Positions 7,905-16,839 of a DNA stretch of 64,000 nucleotides are shown here, in pieces (position 1 is the stretch's first letter; each line of letters begins with the position of its first letter). The notes beneath the pieces are model-generated. The model searched no databases, was not told the origin of the DNA, and worked only from the letters and a program-made list of their open reading frames with translations. The stretch comes from Lachnospiraceae bacterium (GTDB taxonomy: Bacteria > Bacillota > Clostridia > Lachnospirales > Lachnospiraceae). The stretch lies in contig JAGBEV010000012.1 of assembly GCA_017936785.1 (NCBI GenBank), positions 20,966 to 84,965 on the forward strand, in the 5' to 3' direction. The translations under genes and the position numbers were made by a program.

Positions 7905-8609
7905 ATGAAAAATAAAAATGAACTGCAGGAACAGAAAAAGTACAAGGACACAGTATTTCGACTGCTGTTTAGCGAGAAGAAAAGAGCGTTGGATTTGTTT
8001 TACATAGCTGATATTTTGCAGAAAATGTTTATGGATAAGACACTTTACAGCAGTAAGAGGATTACCATACCGAATCCCAATTTTATAGTATTTTATAACG
8101 GAATGAGGGAGATGCCTGAGAAGGTGGAAATGAAACTGTCCGATAGCTTTGCACTTCCTGCTGACAATCCTTCATTGGAATTGAAAGTGACCGTGTTAAA
8201 CATCAATCCGGGAATGAATGAGAAGTTAAAGGAAAAATGCCAGGACTTAAAACAGTATATGATTTATATTGAAACGGTCAGGAAATATGCTAAAAACATG
8301 AGCTTAAAGGAAGCTGTTACAAAGGCGGTAAACGAATGTATTCAAGGAAATATATTGAGAGATTTTCTTATGGAGCAGAAATCTGAGGTGATCAAGATGA
8401 GTATTTATGAATTTGATGAAGAGCGTGAAATGAAGCTGATCCGGGAAGACGAACGGGAAATCGGACGGGAAGAAGGAAGAACAGAAGGAGAACATCGCAT
8501 GCTTATGCTTAATAAGCATCTGTTAGCTGATGACCGTATGGAAGATTTAAAAAGAGCTTTGGAAGAGGAAGAATATCGAAGAGCATTATATCAGGAGTAT
8601 AGTCTTTAA
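7905..8609 (+). CDS. Rpn-family (PD-(D/E)XK) nuclease/transposase-like protein with internal deletion
   Basis: A 234-residue protein. The N-terminus (KYKDTVFRLLFSEKKRALDLF) and the region ITIPNPNFIVFYNG through PEKVEMKLSDSF match the Rpn/YhgA-like family common in Lachnospiraceae. The C-terminal EEGRTEGEH-type charged tail also fits. From memory of the family, about 60-70 residues are missing after residue 31, including the part that normally carries the catalytic Asp and the ExQ motif; the frame jumps straight to YIADILQKMF. The start is ATG 7905 behind AAGGAGG. Probably an inactive, in-frame deletion derivative. Confidence 0.7.
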   Translation: MKNKNELQEQKKYKDTVFRLLFSEKKRALDLFYIADILQKMFMDKTLYSSKRITIPNPNFIVFYNGMREMPEKVEMKLSDSFALPADNPSLELKVTVLNINPGMNEKLKEKCQDLKQYMIYIETVRKYAKNMSLKEAVTKAVNECIQGNILRDFLMEQKSEVIKMSIYEFDEEREMKLIREDEREIGREEGRTEGEHRMLMLNKHLLADDRMEDLKRALEEEEYRRALYQEYSL

Positions 8610-8693
8610 TTTTCAATTGAAATAAAACATATTTTTATTAGAAAGTTGTAAAATTCAGAGATATATGTCTTAATAGGATTAAAAATGAAAAAG

Positions 8694-8734
8694 AAGCATT
8701 TTTGGCATTAAAAAGTGTCAAGGGTGCTTTTTTT
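8694..8734 (+). terminator. Rho-independent terminator after the Rpn-like gene
   Basis: AAGCATTTTTGGCA pairs with TGTCAAGGGTGCTT (several G-U pairs) and is followed by a run of Ts. Confidence 0.65.
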
Positions 8735-8780
8735 GTCTGCGTTTTTGATTGCAAAGATAAAATAATCTTTTTGAAATTGG

Positions 8781-8808
8781 TCATAAACCTGTCCCCGCCA
8801 CATATATT
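8781..8808 (+). promoter_or_regulatory. Candidate sigma-E promoter of the spoIIIA operon
   Basis: TCATAAA (8781-8787), 13 nt, CATATATT (8801-8808). This fits the sigma-E pattern (-35 ATA-type, -10 CATA..T). The B. subtilis spoIIIA operon is sigma-E-dependent, so the position makes sense. An inverted repeat CTGTCC/GGACAG and a second one, CCGCC/GGCGG, flank the -10. Confidence 0.6.
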
Positions 8809-8840
8809 TTTTTAAGGACAGACTTACAGGCGGTGGACAC

Positions 8841-9833
8841 ATGGACAAGACGGAGACCATTAAAAATTTATTTCCCAGAGAATTTCATAGGATGCTTATA
8901 CATCTGCCGGATATTATAGGCGGCTTGCAGGAGATCAGGCTCAGGGTTAACTGCCCCTGTATTTTTATTGTGGACAGAGTGGAACAATATCCTGACAGAA
9001 ACGGGGAATTCTCACACAGCAGGGAAAGGGCGGCGGTTTTAAGTAAAGAGGAAATAGCCGCAGTTTTTAATCATATCTGCAATTATTCTCCTTATGCCTA
9101 TGAAAGCCAGCTTCGCCAGGGGTATCTGACTGTGGCGGGAGGCCACAGGGTGGGAATCTTCGGGCAGGCGGTCATGGAGGGTGGTCAGGTTGCCTTGATA
9201 AAGCAGGTGCAGTTTTTACATATCAGAATTGTCCATGAGGTCCGGGGTGTGGCAAAAGACATTCTTCCTTACTTATATGAAGGAGGACAATTTTTAAACA
9301 CTCTTGTGATCTCGCCTCCCGGTGCAGGCAAGACGACCATGCTGCGGGATATTGCAAGAATGGCATCCGATGGAAACCGGTATCATCCGGGAATGCAGGT
9401 CTGTATCATCGATGAACGTTCTGAAATTGCAGGAAGTTTCATGGGAGTTCCCCAAACCCATGTGGGCATCAGAAGTGATGTATTGGACGGATGCCCTAAA
9501 GCCATCGGCATGTTAATGGCAGTACGGGCTATGGGACCACAGCTTATTGTGGTAGATGAATTGGGATTGGATGCGGATTATGAAGCTCTTTATTGTGCTT
9601 CCGGATGCGGTATTAATCTGCTTGCATCCATACACGGAAATGATCTGACAGATGCAGCAAAAAAGCATATGGATAAAAAAGCAGTTTTCCGGGAAATTTT
9701 CCAAAGATTCATAATCTTAAACTGGAAAAAAGAGCATGGAAGATTTGGGCAGCAATGGAAAGTGCTGAATGAGAAAGGAGAGCAAATCGCACAAAAGACA
9801 GATAGCGCAGAAAAAAAGGAGGTAAAGCCATGA
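8841..9833 (+). CDS. spoIIIAA: Stage III sporulation protein AA (ATPase)
   Basis: A 330-residue ATPase of the mother-cell-to-forespore SpoIIIA-SpoIIQ channel. It is related to secretion ATPases of the type II/IV class. Walker A is SPPGAGKTTML (about residues 158-168), and the Walker B region is QLIVVDELG. INLLASIHGND fits the His box. First gene of the complete spoIIIA operon. Its stop overlaps the spoIIIAB start (ATGA), which implies translational coupling. Confidence 0.96.
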   Translation: MDKTETIKNLFPREFHRMLIHLPDIIGGLQEIRLRVNCPCIFIVDRVEQYPDRNGEFSHSRERAAVLSKEEIAAVFNHICNYSPYAYESQLRQGYLTVAGGHRVGIFGQAVMEGGQVALIKQVQFLHIRIVHEVRGVAKDILPYLYEGGQFLNTLVISPPGAGKTTMLRDIARMASDGNRYHPGMQVCIIDERSEIAGSFMGVPQTHVGIRSDVLDGCPKAIGMLMAVRAMGPQLIVVDELGLDADYEALYCASGCGINLLASIHGNDLTDAAKKHMDKKAVFREIFQRFIILNWKKEHGRFGQQWKVLNEKGEQIAQKTDSAEKKEVKP

Positions 9834-10339
9834 GGATTCTGGGTGGTATGATTTTTCTTTTGGGAACCGTTGGGTTTGGAATATTTCAATCCCTTTCCTA
9901 CGAAAAAGGAATTGAATCTTTAAAGCAGGCGGCGGATATGATGCGGTATCTGATTGCGCAGATCCAGGTGGAAAACGCATCTTTGCCGGAAAGTATCTGC
10001 AAGGTTTCCGTCAGGATGGACGGGCCCATCGCAAATGTTCTCCAAAATGTCCAAAAAAGAAACAATAAAAATGACGGAAAACCGTTATTTGAAATCTGGC
10101 AGGAAGAAATGTCAGGACTGGAAGAGTTTTTTTCTGCAAAGGATCTGGATCTGCTGGTCCATATCTTTGACCAGACCGGCTTTTACGATACGAAGACACA
10201 ATTGCAGCGGCTTCAGATGAATCTGGAAATATTTACGGAAGAGATCAAATCAATGGAAGGGCAGAGAGAAAATCGATGCCGCCTGTATCAGTCTATGGGG
10301 CTGATGGTTGGAATTTTTGTCATAATTTTACTTTGGTAG
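9830..10339 (+). CDS. spoIIIAB: Stage III sporulation protein AB
   Basis: A 169-residue membrane protein with an N-terminal hydrophobic helix (GMIFLLGTVGFGIF) and a C-terminal one (YQSMGLMVGIFVIILLW) around a helical middle. This shape is like GspF-type secretion components and typical of SpoIIIAB. The start ATG overlaps the spoIIIAA stop by 4 nt. Confidence 0.93.
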   Translation: MRILGGMIFLLGTVGFGIFQSLSYEKGIESLKQAADMMRYLIAQIQVENASLPESICKVSVRMDGPIANVLQNVQKRNNKNDGKPLFEIWQEEMSGLEEFFSAKDLDLLVHIFDQTGFYDTKTQLQRLQMNLEIFTEEIKSMEGQRENRCRLYQSMGLMVGIFVIILLW

Positions 10340-10350
10340 GAGATAGATGC

Positions 10351-10545
10351 ATGAGCATTGGGATACTGTTTAAAATTGCAGCGGTAGGAATTCTGGTTAC
10401 CATATTGAACCAGGTGTTAAAACATAGCGGAAAAGAAGAACATGCCTATTTGGTCAGCCTGTGCGGTTTTATCATTGTACTGACCTGGGTACTGCCTTTT
10501 ATCGTGGATTTATTTCAGACTATGGAGAATCTGTTTTCTTTATAG
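10351..10545 (+). CDS. spoIIIAC: Stage III sporulation protein AC
   Basis: A 64-residue protein with two membrane helices: IGILFKIAAVGILVTILNQVL, then YLVSLCGFIIVLTWVLPFIV. This is the usual SpoIIIAC size. I start at ATG 10351 (MSIGILFKIA) behind TAGGAGATAG; the longer open frame from 10276 overlaps spoIIIAB and has no ribosome site. Confidence 0.93.
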   Translation: MSIGILFKIAAVGILVTILNQVLKHSGKEEHAYLVSLCGFIIVLTWVLPFIVDLFQTMENLFSL

Positions 10546-10582
10546 ATATTAAAGAATTCAAAAGGCAGGAGGTAATTATGGC

Positions 10583-10966
10583 ATGGAAATTGTAAAGATC
10601 GGATTGCTGGGGCTGGTTTCTGTGGGAATCGCTTTGATGATCAAACAGACCAGACCGGAATACGCTTATTTGTTTATGGTATGCGCAGGACTATTTGTAT
10701 TTTATCTTTGTTTTGATACATTTATGGCGGTGGCGGATATGACAAAACAAATTGGGGAAAGTGTGGGAAACTATGATAAATATATTCAATTATTGCTGAA
10801 AATCATAGGAATTTCATATATCAGCGAATTTTGCAGCGGAATGTGTCAGGATGCCGGATACCAGACATTGGGAAAGCAGATTGAAACTGCCGGAAAGTTT
10901 TGTGTACTTCTCACAGGACTGCCTGTATTCTTTACGCTGATCGATACCATCAGGGAGTATTTTTAA
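10583..10966 (+). CDS. spoIIIAD: Stage III sporulation protein AD
   Basis: A 127-residue protein with about four membrane segments, the usual SpoIIIAD length. AGGAGG lies 6-7 nt before a decoy ATG at 10578, which reads only five codons to a stop; the real start is ATG 10583 (MEIVKIGLLG). Its TAA stop overlaps the spoIIIAE start. Confidence 0.93.
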   Translation: MEIVKIGLLGLVSVGIALMIKQTRPEYAYLFMVCAGLFVFYLCFDTFMAVADMTKQIGESVGNYDKYIQLLLKIIGISYISEFCSGMCQDAGYQTLGKQIETAGKFCVLLTGLPVFFTLIDTIREYF

Positions 10967-12018
10967 TGGAAGAAAAATTGCTGTCCGCTTTGGATTTGGG
11001 AAATTTAAACGGATTTTTAGATTCCATATTGTATGGGGAAAGTATAACAGTAGAAGAGTTGTTAAAGGAACTGATGTCAGGGGATGTTTCTTCCTTTACA
11101 AAGCTGTTGGGGGAGTATGCCCATCAGGTGTTTTTTGGAAATCTAAAACAATGCAGGGATCTGTTTCTGGGAATCATGCTTCTGGGAATCTTTGCCATTG
11201 TCTTAAGCAGTATGTCGGATTTATTTTCCAACAGCCAGATAGCTGTGTTTTCCAGATATTTTGTTTTCATGTTCGTTTCCCTGCTGCTTCTGAAATGTTT
11301 TGTGGGTTCCTATGAATCGGCAAAAACTCTTCTGGAAGAAATGGAAAGCTTTACAGGAGCCCTTATGCCGGTATTTTGCATAGCTTTGGGAATGTCAAAC
11401 GGAACTGTCACGGCGGTGGCACATTATGAATTGCAGTTGTTTTTATTGTTTCTGGTACAAAAAATCCTCATTACCATTTTGCTTCCGTTGGTACAGGTAT
11501 ACTGTATGCTCCATGTAATGAATCAGTTACCTGAGGGTAACAGATTTGGAGGGATCATGGCTTTGATCAAAAAGATCATAGTCTTTGTGACTAAGGCAAG
11601 CTTATTTGCTTCCATCGGCGGGAGCATGATGCAGGCAGCCATCATGCCTTCTGTAGACGGATTTAGGAATCAGCTTTTTATAAAAACAGTATCGCTTTTT
11701 CCGGGGCTGGGAGATTATGCAGATGCCATTGGTGAAATGGTCCTTCAGGGTGCGTCCCTGATCAAAAACAGCATTGGTATTATAGGAATTTTTATTTTGA
11801 TCATCATGTGCATCAGGCCGGTGTTAGTTACTCTTATGTATGGCTGTGTGATCCGCCTTGCATCTGCACTGCTGCAGTTATCGGGAGAAAAGAAATTTAC
11901 AAGTCATATATGGAAAATGGCAGACAGTTTTTTTCTTCTTGCAAGAATACAGTTTTTCGGCGGCGGTATTTTCTTTGTATCCATCGCTGTTGCTACAGTA
12001 GCATTTTACCGGAGGTAG
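10966..12018 (+). CDS. spoIIIAE: Stage III sporulation protein AE
   Basis: A 350-residue polytopic membrane protein of the SpoIIIA channel, with around seven hydrophobic segments (for example LFLGIMLLGIFAIVLSSM and IGIIGIFILIIMCIRPVLVT). B. subtilis SpoIIIAE is slightly longer because of an N-terminal signal region. The start ATG 10966 shares its first base with the spoIIIAD TAA stop; the longer frame starting at 10900 lies inside spoIIIAD. Confidence 0.93.
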   Translation: MEEKLLSALDLGNLNGFLDSILYGESITVEELLKELMSGDVSSFTKLLGEYAHQVFFGNLKQCRDLFLGIMLLGIFAIVLSSMSDLFSNSQIAVFSRYFVFMFVSLLLLKCFVGSYESAKTLLEEMESFTGALMPVFCIALGMSNGTVTAVAHYELQLFLLFLVQKILITILLPLVQVYCMLHVMNQLPEGNRFGGIMALIKKIIVFVTKASLFASIGGSMMQAAIMPSVDGFRNQLFIKTVSLFPGLGDYADAIGEMVLQGASLIKNSIGIIGIFILIIMCIRPVLVTLMYGCVIRLASALLQLSGEKKFTSHIWKMADSFFLLARIQFFGGGIFFVSIAVATVAFYRR

Positions 12019-12021
12019 GTT

Positions 12022-12408
12022 ATGGGATCTTATTTGGAAAGACTATGTATTTTCATCTGTTTAGGAGATTTATTGGCAAATTTTCTGCCTTCTTCCAAAT
12101 TTGAAAAGCTGTACCGGTATGTTGCAGGAATATTGATCCTGCTTCTGGTCATAGAGCCTTTAGGGAAAGATGTGTCAAAGCTGATGGAAGAAGAAGGGAA
12201 CGGTCTGGAGAAAACCTTTGAAGAAAGAATTGCAGGACAGGATCTGCTTTGGGATGCCGGGAAGGGGACAGATCGTATAAAAGAAGAAACGGAAAGGATG
12301 ACAGAAGCTTATTTGGGACAATTAACGGAAGAAGAAATAGCGGAAGAACTTACGGATTATGGCTATGAAATTGAATCGGAAGAAGGAGCGGATAAAAAAG
12401 TTGAATAA
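12022..12408 (+). CDS. spoIIIAF: Stage III sporulation protein AF
   Basis: A 128-residue protein with two N-terminal membrane helices (about residues 5-22 and 33-50, with YRYVAGILILLLVIEPL) and a charged C-terminal domain (AYLGQLTEEEIAEEL). Typical SpoIIIAF layout. It starts 3 nt after the spoIIIAE stop. Confidence 0.9.
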   Translation: MGSYLERLCIFICLGDLLANFLPSSKFEKLYRYVAGILILLLVIEPLGKDVSKLMEEEGNGLEKTFEERIAGQDLLWDAGKGTDRIKEETERMTEAYLGQLTEEEIAEELTDYGYEIESEEGADKKVE

Positions 12409-12457
12409 ATTGCAGGATTCAGAAAAGGAAAAAGGAAATGTGCAGGGAGGAAGGGCT

Positions 12458-13075
12458 ATGGAAAAATGGAAGCAGCTATGCGGGAAAATAGGAAAAGACC
12501 GCTTTTTGATCCTCATCATCGGCGGGCTTCTGCTTTTGGTCATCACTTATCCGCTGCCTTCCGGTACAAAAGGAGAGGCAGATCAGGATAAAACCATTCA
12601 AAATATCAGCAGCAGGACATCCGGGAGCACCTCTGATAGCCAGAAGGCGGCAGTGGCGGGGGAAGATAACTATATTGACAAAATGGAATCCCGCCTTTCT
12701 CGGGTTTTGTCCAATATCTATGGGGCAGGAAAAGTAAAAGTATTTATTTCCCTTTCTGACTATGGGACCAGCGTTGTGGAAAAAGATGTTTCCTACACAC
12801 GAAATAATGAGGAAAAGGAAGGGGGAGATCTGCAGAATACGGTGACCCTCATAACCGAAAACAATGAGGAAACTGTTTATACCGCCGATGAAAAGGGAAA
12901 TGATGTACCTTTTGTCAACAAAATCACAGCTCCTAAGGTGGAAGGGGTGCTGGTGGTTGCAGAGGGCGGAGGGAATCAATCGGTGGTACAGGAAATGAAA
13001 GAGGCAATTATGGCATTATTCGGAATCGAGGAACATAAAATAAAAGTAGTAAAGATGAAAGGTGAAGAAAGATGA
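12458..13075 (+). CDS. spoIIIAG: Stage III sporulation protein AG
   Basis: A 205-residue single-pass protein: a membrane helix (FLILIIGGLLLLVITYPLP), a Ser/Thr-rich linker and a C-terminal ring-building domain containing MESRLSRVLSNIYGAGKVKV and VEGVLVVAEGG. SpoIIIAG forms a large ring in the intermembrane space of the engulfed forespore. I chose ATG 12458 (MEKWKQL) because GGGAGGAAGGGCT lies just upstream; the open frame from 12359 would overlap spoIIIAF by 50 nt. Confidence 0.93.
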   Translation: MEKWKQLCGKIGKDRFLILIIGGLLLLVITYPLPSGTKGEADQDKTIQNISSRTSGSTSDSQKAAVAGEDNYIDKMESRLSRVLSNIYGAGKVKVFISLSDYGTSVVEKDVSYTRNNEEKEGGDLQNTVTLITENNEETVYTADEKGNDVPFVNKITAPKVEGVLVVAEGGGNQSVVQEMKEAIMALFGIEEHKIKVVKMKGEER

Positions 13076-13908
13076 AAGGAAAATTTGATGTAAAAAAGCT
13101 GTGGAAGCGGAACCAGATTATGATAACAGCTTTGGCACTTATGATTGCCATTGCAGGTTATCTGAACTTTACCGGAAAACAGATTGATGATGAGATCCTT
13201 TTTACCACATCGGCGCAGTTTGAGGAGGCAGATGCCGGTCTGGTGGAGGAAACGGTGCCCACAGATGCCCAGTCTGTTTATGATGAAAATGCGGGATTAT
13301 ACGATATTTCCGATGAAGATGCAAAATACTATACGGAAATTGAAAGTCTGGATGAGGATATCAGCCTGTCATCAGTGGAAGGGCTGGACGAGGAAACAGC
13401 AGAAACCATTTCCCAGTCAGAAGATCTGGGTGTAACGGCAGATGCCGCAGATACTGTAGTGAATGATGAAATGGCATTGGAAACCGGCGTTGAAACCGCA
13501 CAGGCAGAAGGAGAAGAGATTCCAGGAGAAGCAGTATTTACCAATACGGTATCCGTCACATCATTAGCAGAGGCTAACTTGATGAAGGAACAGACAAGGG
13601 CGCAAAATAAGGCTGCGTTGATGGACATTATCAACAATGAAAATATTTCTGATGCTGCAAAGCAGGAAGCAGTAAACAGTATGATCGCCCTGACGGATCT
13701 GGCGCAGAAGGAATGTGAAACCTTAGTAATGCTGGAAGCCAAAGGATTTCCCCAGGCAGTTGTAAGCATTAACGGAGATACTGTAGATGTCTGCATCGGT
13801 ATGAACGAACTGACCCAGGCACAGATTGCCCAGATCGAAGACATCGTCAAAAGAAAAACCGGCATTGCCGCAGAAAATATTATCATCTCCCCTGTAGGAG
13901 AAAATTAG
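13072..13908 (+). CDS. spoIIIAH: Stage III sporulation protein AH
   Basis: A 278-residue single-pass protein: N-terminal membrane helix (QIMITALALMIAIAGYLNF), a long acidic linker (about residues 40-155) and a C-terminal YscJ/FliF-like ring domain (SDAAKQEAVNSMIALTD through the KRKTGIAAENIIISPVGEN end). It forms the mother-cell side of the channel with the forespore protein SpoIIQ. The acidic linker is longer than I expect for B. subtilis. Its ATG overlaps the spoIIIAG stop by 4 nt. Last gene of the spoIIIA operon. Confidence 0.94.
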   Translation: MKGKFDVKKLWKRNQIMITALALMIAIAGYLNFTGKQIDDEILFTTSAQFEEADAGLVEETVPTDAQSVYDENAGLYDISDEDAKYYTEIESLDEDISLSSVEGLDEETAETISQSEDLGVTADAADTVVNDEMALETGVETAQAEGEEIPGEAVFTNTVSVTSLAEANLMKEQTRAQNKAALMDIINNENISDAAKQEAVNSMIALTDLAQKECETLVMLEAKGFPQAVVSINGDTVDVCIGMNELTQAQIAQIEDIVKRKTGIAAENIIISPVGEN

Positions 13909-13930
13909 TGAAATGCAGATAGATTCATGT

Positions 13931-14001
13931 TATAATGTCCACGCAGGCAATGAGCAGTGCGCCGGGTGTGCACTGTGGGTAAAAGCAACTAAGCCCCCTG
14001 T
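13931..14001 (+). promoter_or_regulatory. Promoter and three-stem leader upstream of deoB
   Basis: Extended -10 TGT-TATAAT (13931-13936), weak -35. The predicted transcript begins near 13943 and can fold at once: P1 GCAGG (13943-13947) with CCTGT (13997-14001); P2 CAGTGC (13955-13960) with GCACTG (13970-13975); P3 GGG (13977-13979) with CCC (13994-13996), whose loop is TAAAAGCAACTAAG. The result is a compact three-way junction of about 59 nt ending 13 nt before the AGGAG of deoB. It matches no riboswitch class that I recognise. Confidence 0.4.
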
Positions 14002-14025
14002 CAGATTGATTTAGGAGATGATTAC

Positions 14026-15177
14026 ATGAACCGGGTATTTTTGGTCGTACTGGACAGTTTCGGTATCGGAGAGATGCCGGACGCCGCAGATTTTCACGAC
14101 GCAGGCGCAAATACCATAGCATCCTGTGCCACAAGTACATATTTTAAGCTGCCCAATTTACAAAAGATGGGACTATTTAATATAGACGGAGTGACTGTTG
14201 GAGAAAAGGCTGAAAATCCCACTGCAGCAGTGGCGAGAATGAAAGAAGCCTCTCAGGGAAAGGATACTACTATCGGGCATTGGGAGATCGCAGGCGTTCA
14301 GTCCATGCGCCCGCTGCCGACTTATCCTGACGGATTTCCCAAAGAGATACTGGATGAGTTTAGTAAACGGTGCGGCAGAGGCATTCTGTGCAATAAGCCT
14401 TATTCCGGTACGGAGGTCATTAAGGACTACGGAAAAGAGCATATGGAAACCGGCAGGCTGATAGTTTATACCTCTGCCGACAGTGTATTTCAAATTGCCG
14501 CCCATGAGGAAGTGGTTCCTGTGGAGACTCTCTATGAATATTGTCATATAGCCAGAGAAATCCTACAGGGAGAGCATGGTGTGGGCAGGGTCATAGCAAG
14601 ACCCTTTGTGGGTATGGAAGGCAATTTCACCCGTACTTCCAAAAGACATGACTATTCCCTGATGCCTCCTAAGGCTACCATGCTGGATCATATTTCTAAG
14701 GCAGGAAAGGATGTTCTTGGAGTAGGCAAGATCTATGATATTTTTGCAGGCTCCGGCATTACAAAATATACCTATTCTTCCGGGAATGCAGACGGTATTG
14801 AGAAAATGCTTTCTTATATGGAGGAAGATTTTCATGGACTTTGCTTTGTAAATCTGGTAGATTTTGATATGTTATACGGACATAGGAATGATATTGACGG
14901 ATATGCTAAGGCACTTGCTTATTTTGATGAAAAACTTCCGCTGATCCTGGAAAAACTAAAAGATGATGATGTGCTGATGATCACCGCAGATCATGGCTGT
15001 GATCCGGGGTATACGGTTTCCACGGATCATTCCAGGGAATATACGCCTTTTTTGATGTATGGAAAGAAAATTGAGCCTGTTAATTACGGAACCAGGGATA
15101 CCTTTGCAGATATTTCAGCAACGGTTTTGAAACTTTTGGATGTATGTGGAGAAAGTGACGGAACCAGTCTGATATAG
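14026..15177 (+). CDS. deoB: Phosphopentomutase
   Basis: A 383-residue enzyme of the alkaline-phosphatase superfamily. It interconverts ribose-1-phosphate and ribose-5-phosphate (and the deoxy forms) in nucleoside salvage. Metal-binding and active-site parts are visible: VVLDSFGIGEMPDA at the N-terminus, the catalytic Thr region KDTTIGHWEI, VDFDMLYGHRND, MITADHGCDPG and STDHSREYTPFLMYG. The start is ATG 14026 behind TTAGGAGATGATTAC. No other nucleoside salvage gene lies beside it. Confidence 0.97.
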   Translation: MNRVFLVVLDSFGIGEMPDAADFHDAGANTIASCATSTYFKLPNLQKMGLFNIDGVTVGEKAENPTAAVARMKEASQGKDTTIGHWEIAGVQSMRPLPTYPDGFPKEILDEFSKRCGRGILCNKPYSGTEVIKDYGKEHMETGRLIVYTSADSVFQIAAHEEVVPVETLYEYCHIAREILQGEHGVGRVIARPFVGMEGNFTRTSKRHDYSLMPPKATMLDHISKAGKDVLGVGKIYDIFAGSGITKYTYSSGNADGIEKMLSYMEEDFHGLCFVNLVDFDMLYGHRNDIDGYAKALAYFDEKLPLILEKLKDDDVLMITADHGCDPGYTVSTDHSREYTPFLMYGKKIEPVNYGTRDTFADISATVLKLLDVCGESDGTSLI

Positions 15178-15229
15178 GCAGATCCGGTCAGGAGCCTGAA
15201 TGAGGAAATAAACTTTTGGAGGAACAACA

Positions 15230-16825
15230 GTGAGCGACATTAAGACAGAAATCAACAGAAGAAGGACTTTTGCCATTATTTCTCACCCGGATGCGGGTAA
15301 GACAACTCTGACAGAGAAGTTTTTGCTCTACGGAGGAGCGATCAATCTGGCAGGAAGCGTAAAAGGAAAGGCAACAGCAAGACATGCGGTTTCCGACTGG
15401 ATGGAAATTGAAAAGGAAAGAGGTATTTCCGTTACGTCTTCTGTTCTGCAGTTTGAATATGATAACTATTGCATTAACATTTTGGACACACCTGGACATC
15501 AGGATTTTTCCGAGGATACTTACCGTACGCTTATGGCAGCGGATTCCGCAGTCATGGTGATCGATGCATCCAAAGGCGTGGAAGCACAGACCAGAAAGCT
15601 GTTTAAGGTCTGTGTTATGAGACACATTCCGATTTTTACTTTTATCAACAAAATGGACAGGGATGCCAACGATACCTTTGACCTGCTGGATGAGATCGAA
15701 AAAGAGTTAGGTATTGCTACCTGTCCCATTAACTGGCCCATTGGCTCCGGTAAAGGCTTTAAAGGGGTCTATGACAGAAGAAGCAGGAGCGTCATTACCT
15801 ATTCTGATACCCAGAAAGGTACGAAAGAGGGGGAAACCAGCATAATCAATGTAGATGACAGAGAGGCTCTGCTTTCCCATATCGGGGAAGAGGCAGAGGA
15901 CAAGCTCTTGGAAGAAATAGAGCTTCTGGATGGCGCCAGTGCTGAATTCGATCTGGATCTGGTGCAGAAGGGAGATCTGACTCCGGTATTTTTCGGTTCA
16001 GCACTGACCAATTTCGGTGTGGAAATCTTTTTACAGCACTTTTTGGAGATGACAACCACACCTTTGCCGAGAAAAGCGGATATCGGGCTGATAGAACCTA
16101 CGGAACACGAATTTTCCGCTTTTGTTTTTAAAATCCAGGCGAATATGAATAAGGCGCACAGAGACAGGATCGCATTTATGAGAATCTGTTCCGGGCGTTT
16201 TGATGCCGCAAAGGAAGTTAAACACGTACAGGGCAATAAGGTCATGAGACTTTCCCAGCCCCAGCAGCTGATGGCAAACGACAGAAAGATTCTGGATGAG
16301 GCTTATGCAGGAGATATTATCGGTGTGTTCGATCCGGGAATTTTTTCCATCGGAGATACCATCTGCATGCCTAAGGATAATTTCAGATATGAAGGCATTC
16401 CTACCTTTGCCCCGGAACATTTTGCAAGGGTAAAACAGCTTGATACCATGAAGAGGAAACAGTTTGTAAAAGGAATTACACAGATTGCCCAGGAAGGTGC
16501 CATTCAGATTTTCCAGGAATTTAATACGGGTATGGAGGAGATCATCGTAGGTGTCGTAGGTGTACTGCAGTTTGATGTGCTTAAATACCGCCTGGAAAAT
16601 GAATATAATGTGGAGATCCGTCTGGAAAATCTGCCTTACGAATACATTCGGTGGATCACCAATAAGGACATTGACCTAAATGCCATTTCAGGAACCTCCG
16701 ATATGAAAAAGATAAAGGATTTAAAGGGAAATCCCCTGCTTTTATTCTCCCATGAATGGAGCATCGGCATGACCCTTGACAGGAACAAAGGATTAGAACT
16801 GGCCGAATTTGGCAAAAATGAATAA
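15230..16825 (+). CDS. prfC: Peptide chain release factor 3
   Basis: A 531-residue translational GTPase that recycles RF1/RF2 after termination. G1 is SHPDAGKTTLTEK, G3 DTPGHQDF and G4 NKMDRDAND; the EF-G-like domains II and III follow, and the C-terminus has FSHEWSIGMT. The start is GTG 15230 behind GGAGGAACAACA. It lies 52 nt after deoB with no terminator between, so they may share a transcript. Confidence 0.96.
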   Translation: MSDIKTEINRRRTFAIISHPDAGKTTLTEKFLLYGGAINLAGSVKGKATARHAVSDWMEIEKERGISVTSSVLQFEYDNYCINILDTPGHQDFSEDTYRTLMAADSAVMVIDASKGVEAQTRKLFKVCVMRHIPIFTFINKMDRDANDTFDLLDEIEKELGIATCPINWPIGSGKGFKGVYDRRSRSVITYSDTQKGTKEGETSIINVDDREALLSHIGEEAEDKLLEEIELLDGASAEFDLDLVQKGDLTPVFFGSALTNFGVEIFLQHFLEMTTTPLPRKADIGLIEPTEHEFSAFVFKIQANMNKAHRDRIAFMRICSGRFDAAKEVKHVQGNKVMRLSQPQQLMANDRKILDEAYAGDIIGVFDPGIFSIGDTICMPKDNFRYEGIPTFAPEHFARVKQLDTMKRKQFVKGITQIAQEGAIQIFQEFNTGMEEIIVGVVGVLQFDVLKYRLENEYNVEIRLENLPYEYIRWITNKDIDLNAISGTSDMKKIKDLKGNPLLLFSHEWSIGMTLDRNKGLELAEFGKNE

Positions 16826-16839
16826 TCCGAGAGGTCTTT

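Noticed and set aside
13329-13886. 185-codon - strand open frame inside spoIIIAH
   Set aside because: Shadow of spoIIIAH; Ser/Ala-rich translation arises from the complementary codons.
13937-14020. Known purine-type or THF-type riboswitch upstream of deoB
   Set aside because: The conserved core bases of those classes are not present; I kept only a structured-leader call.
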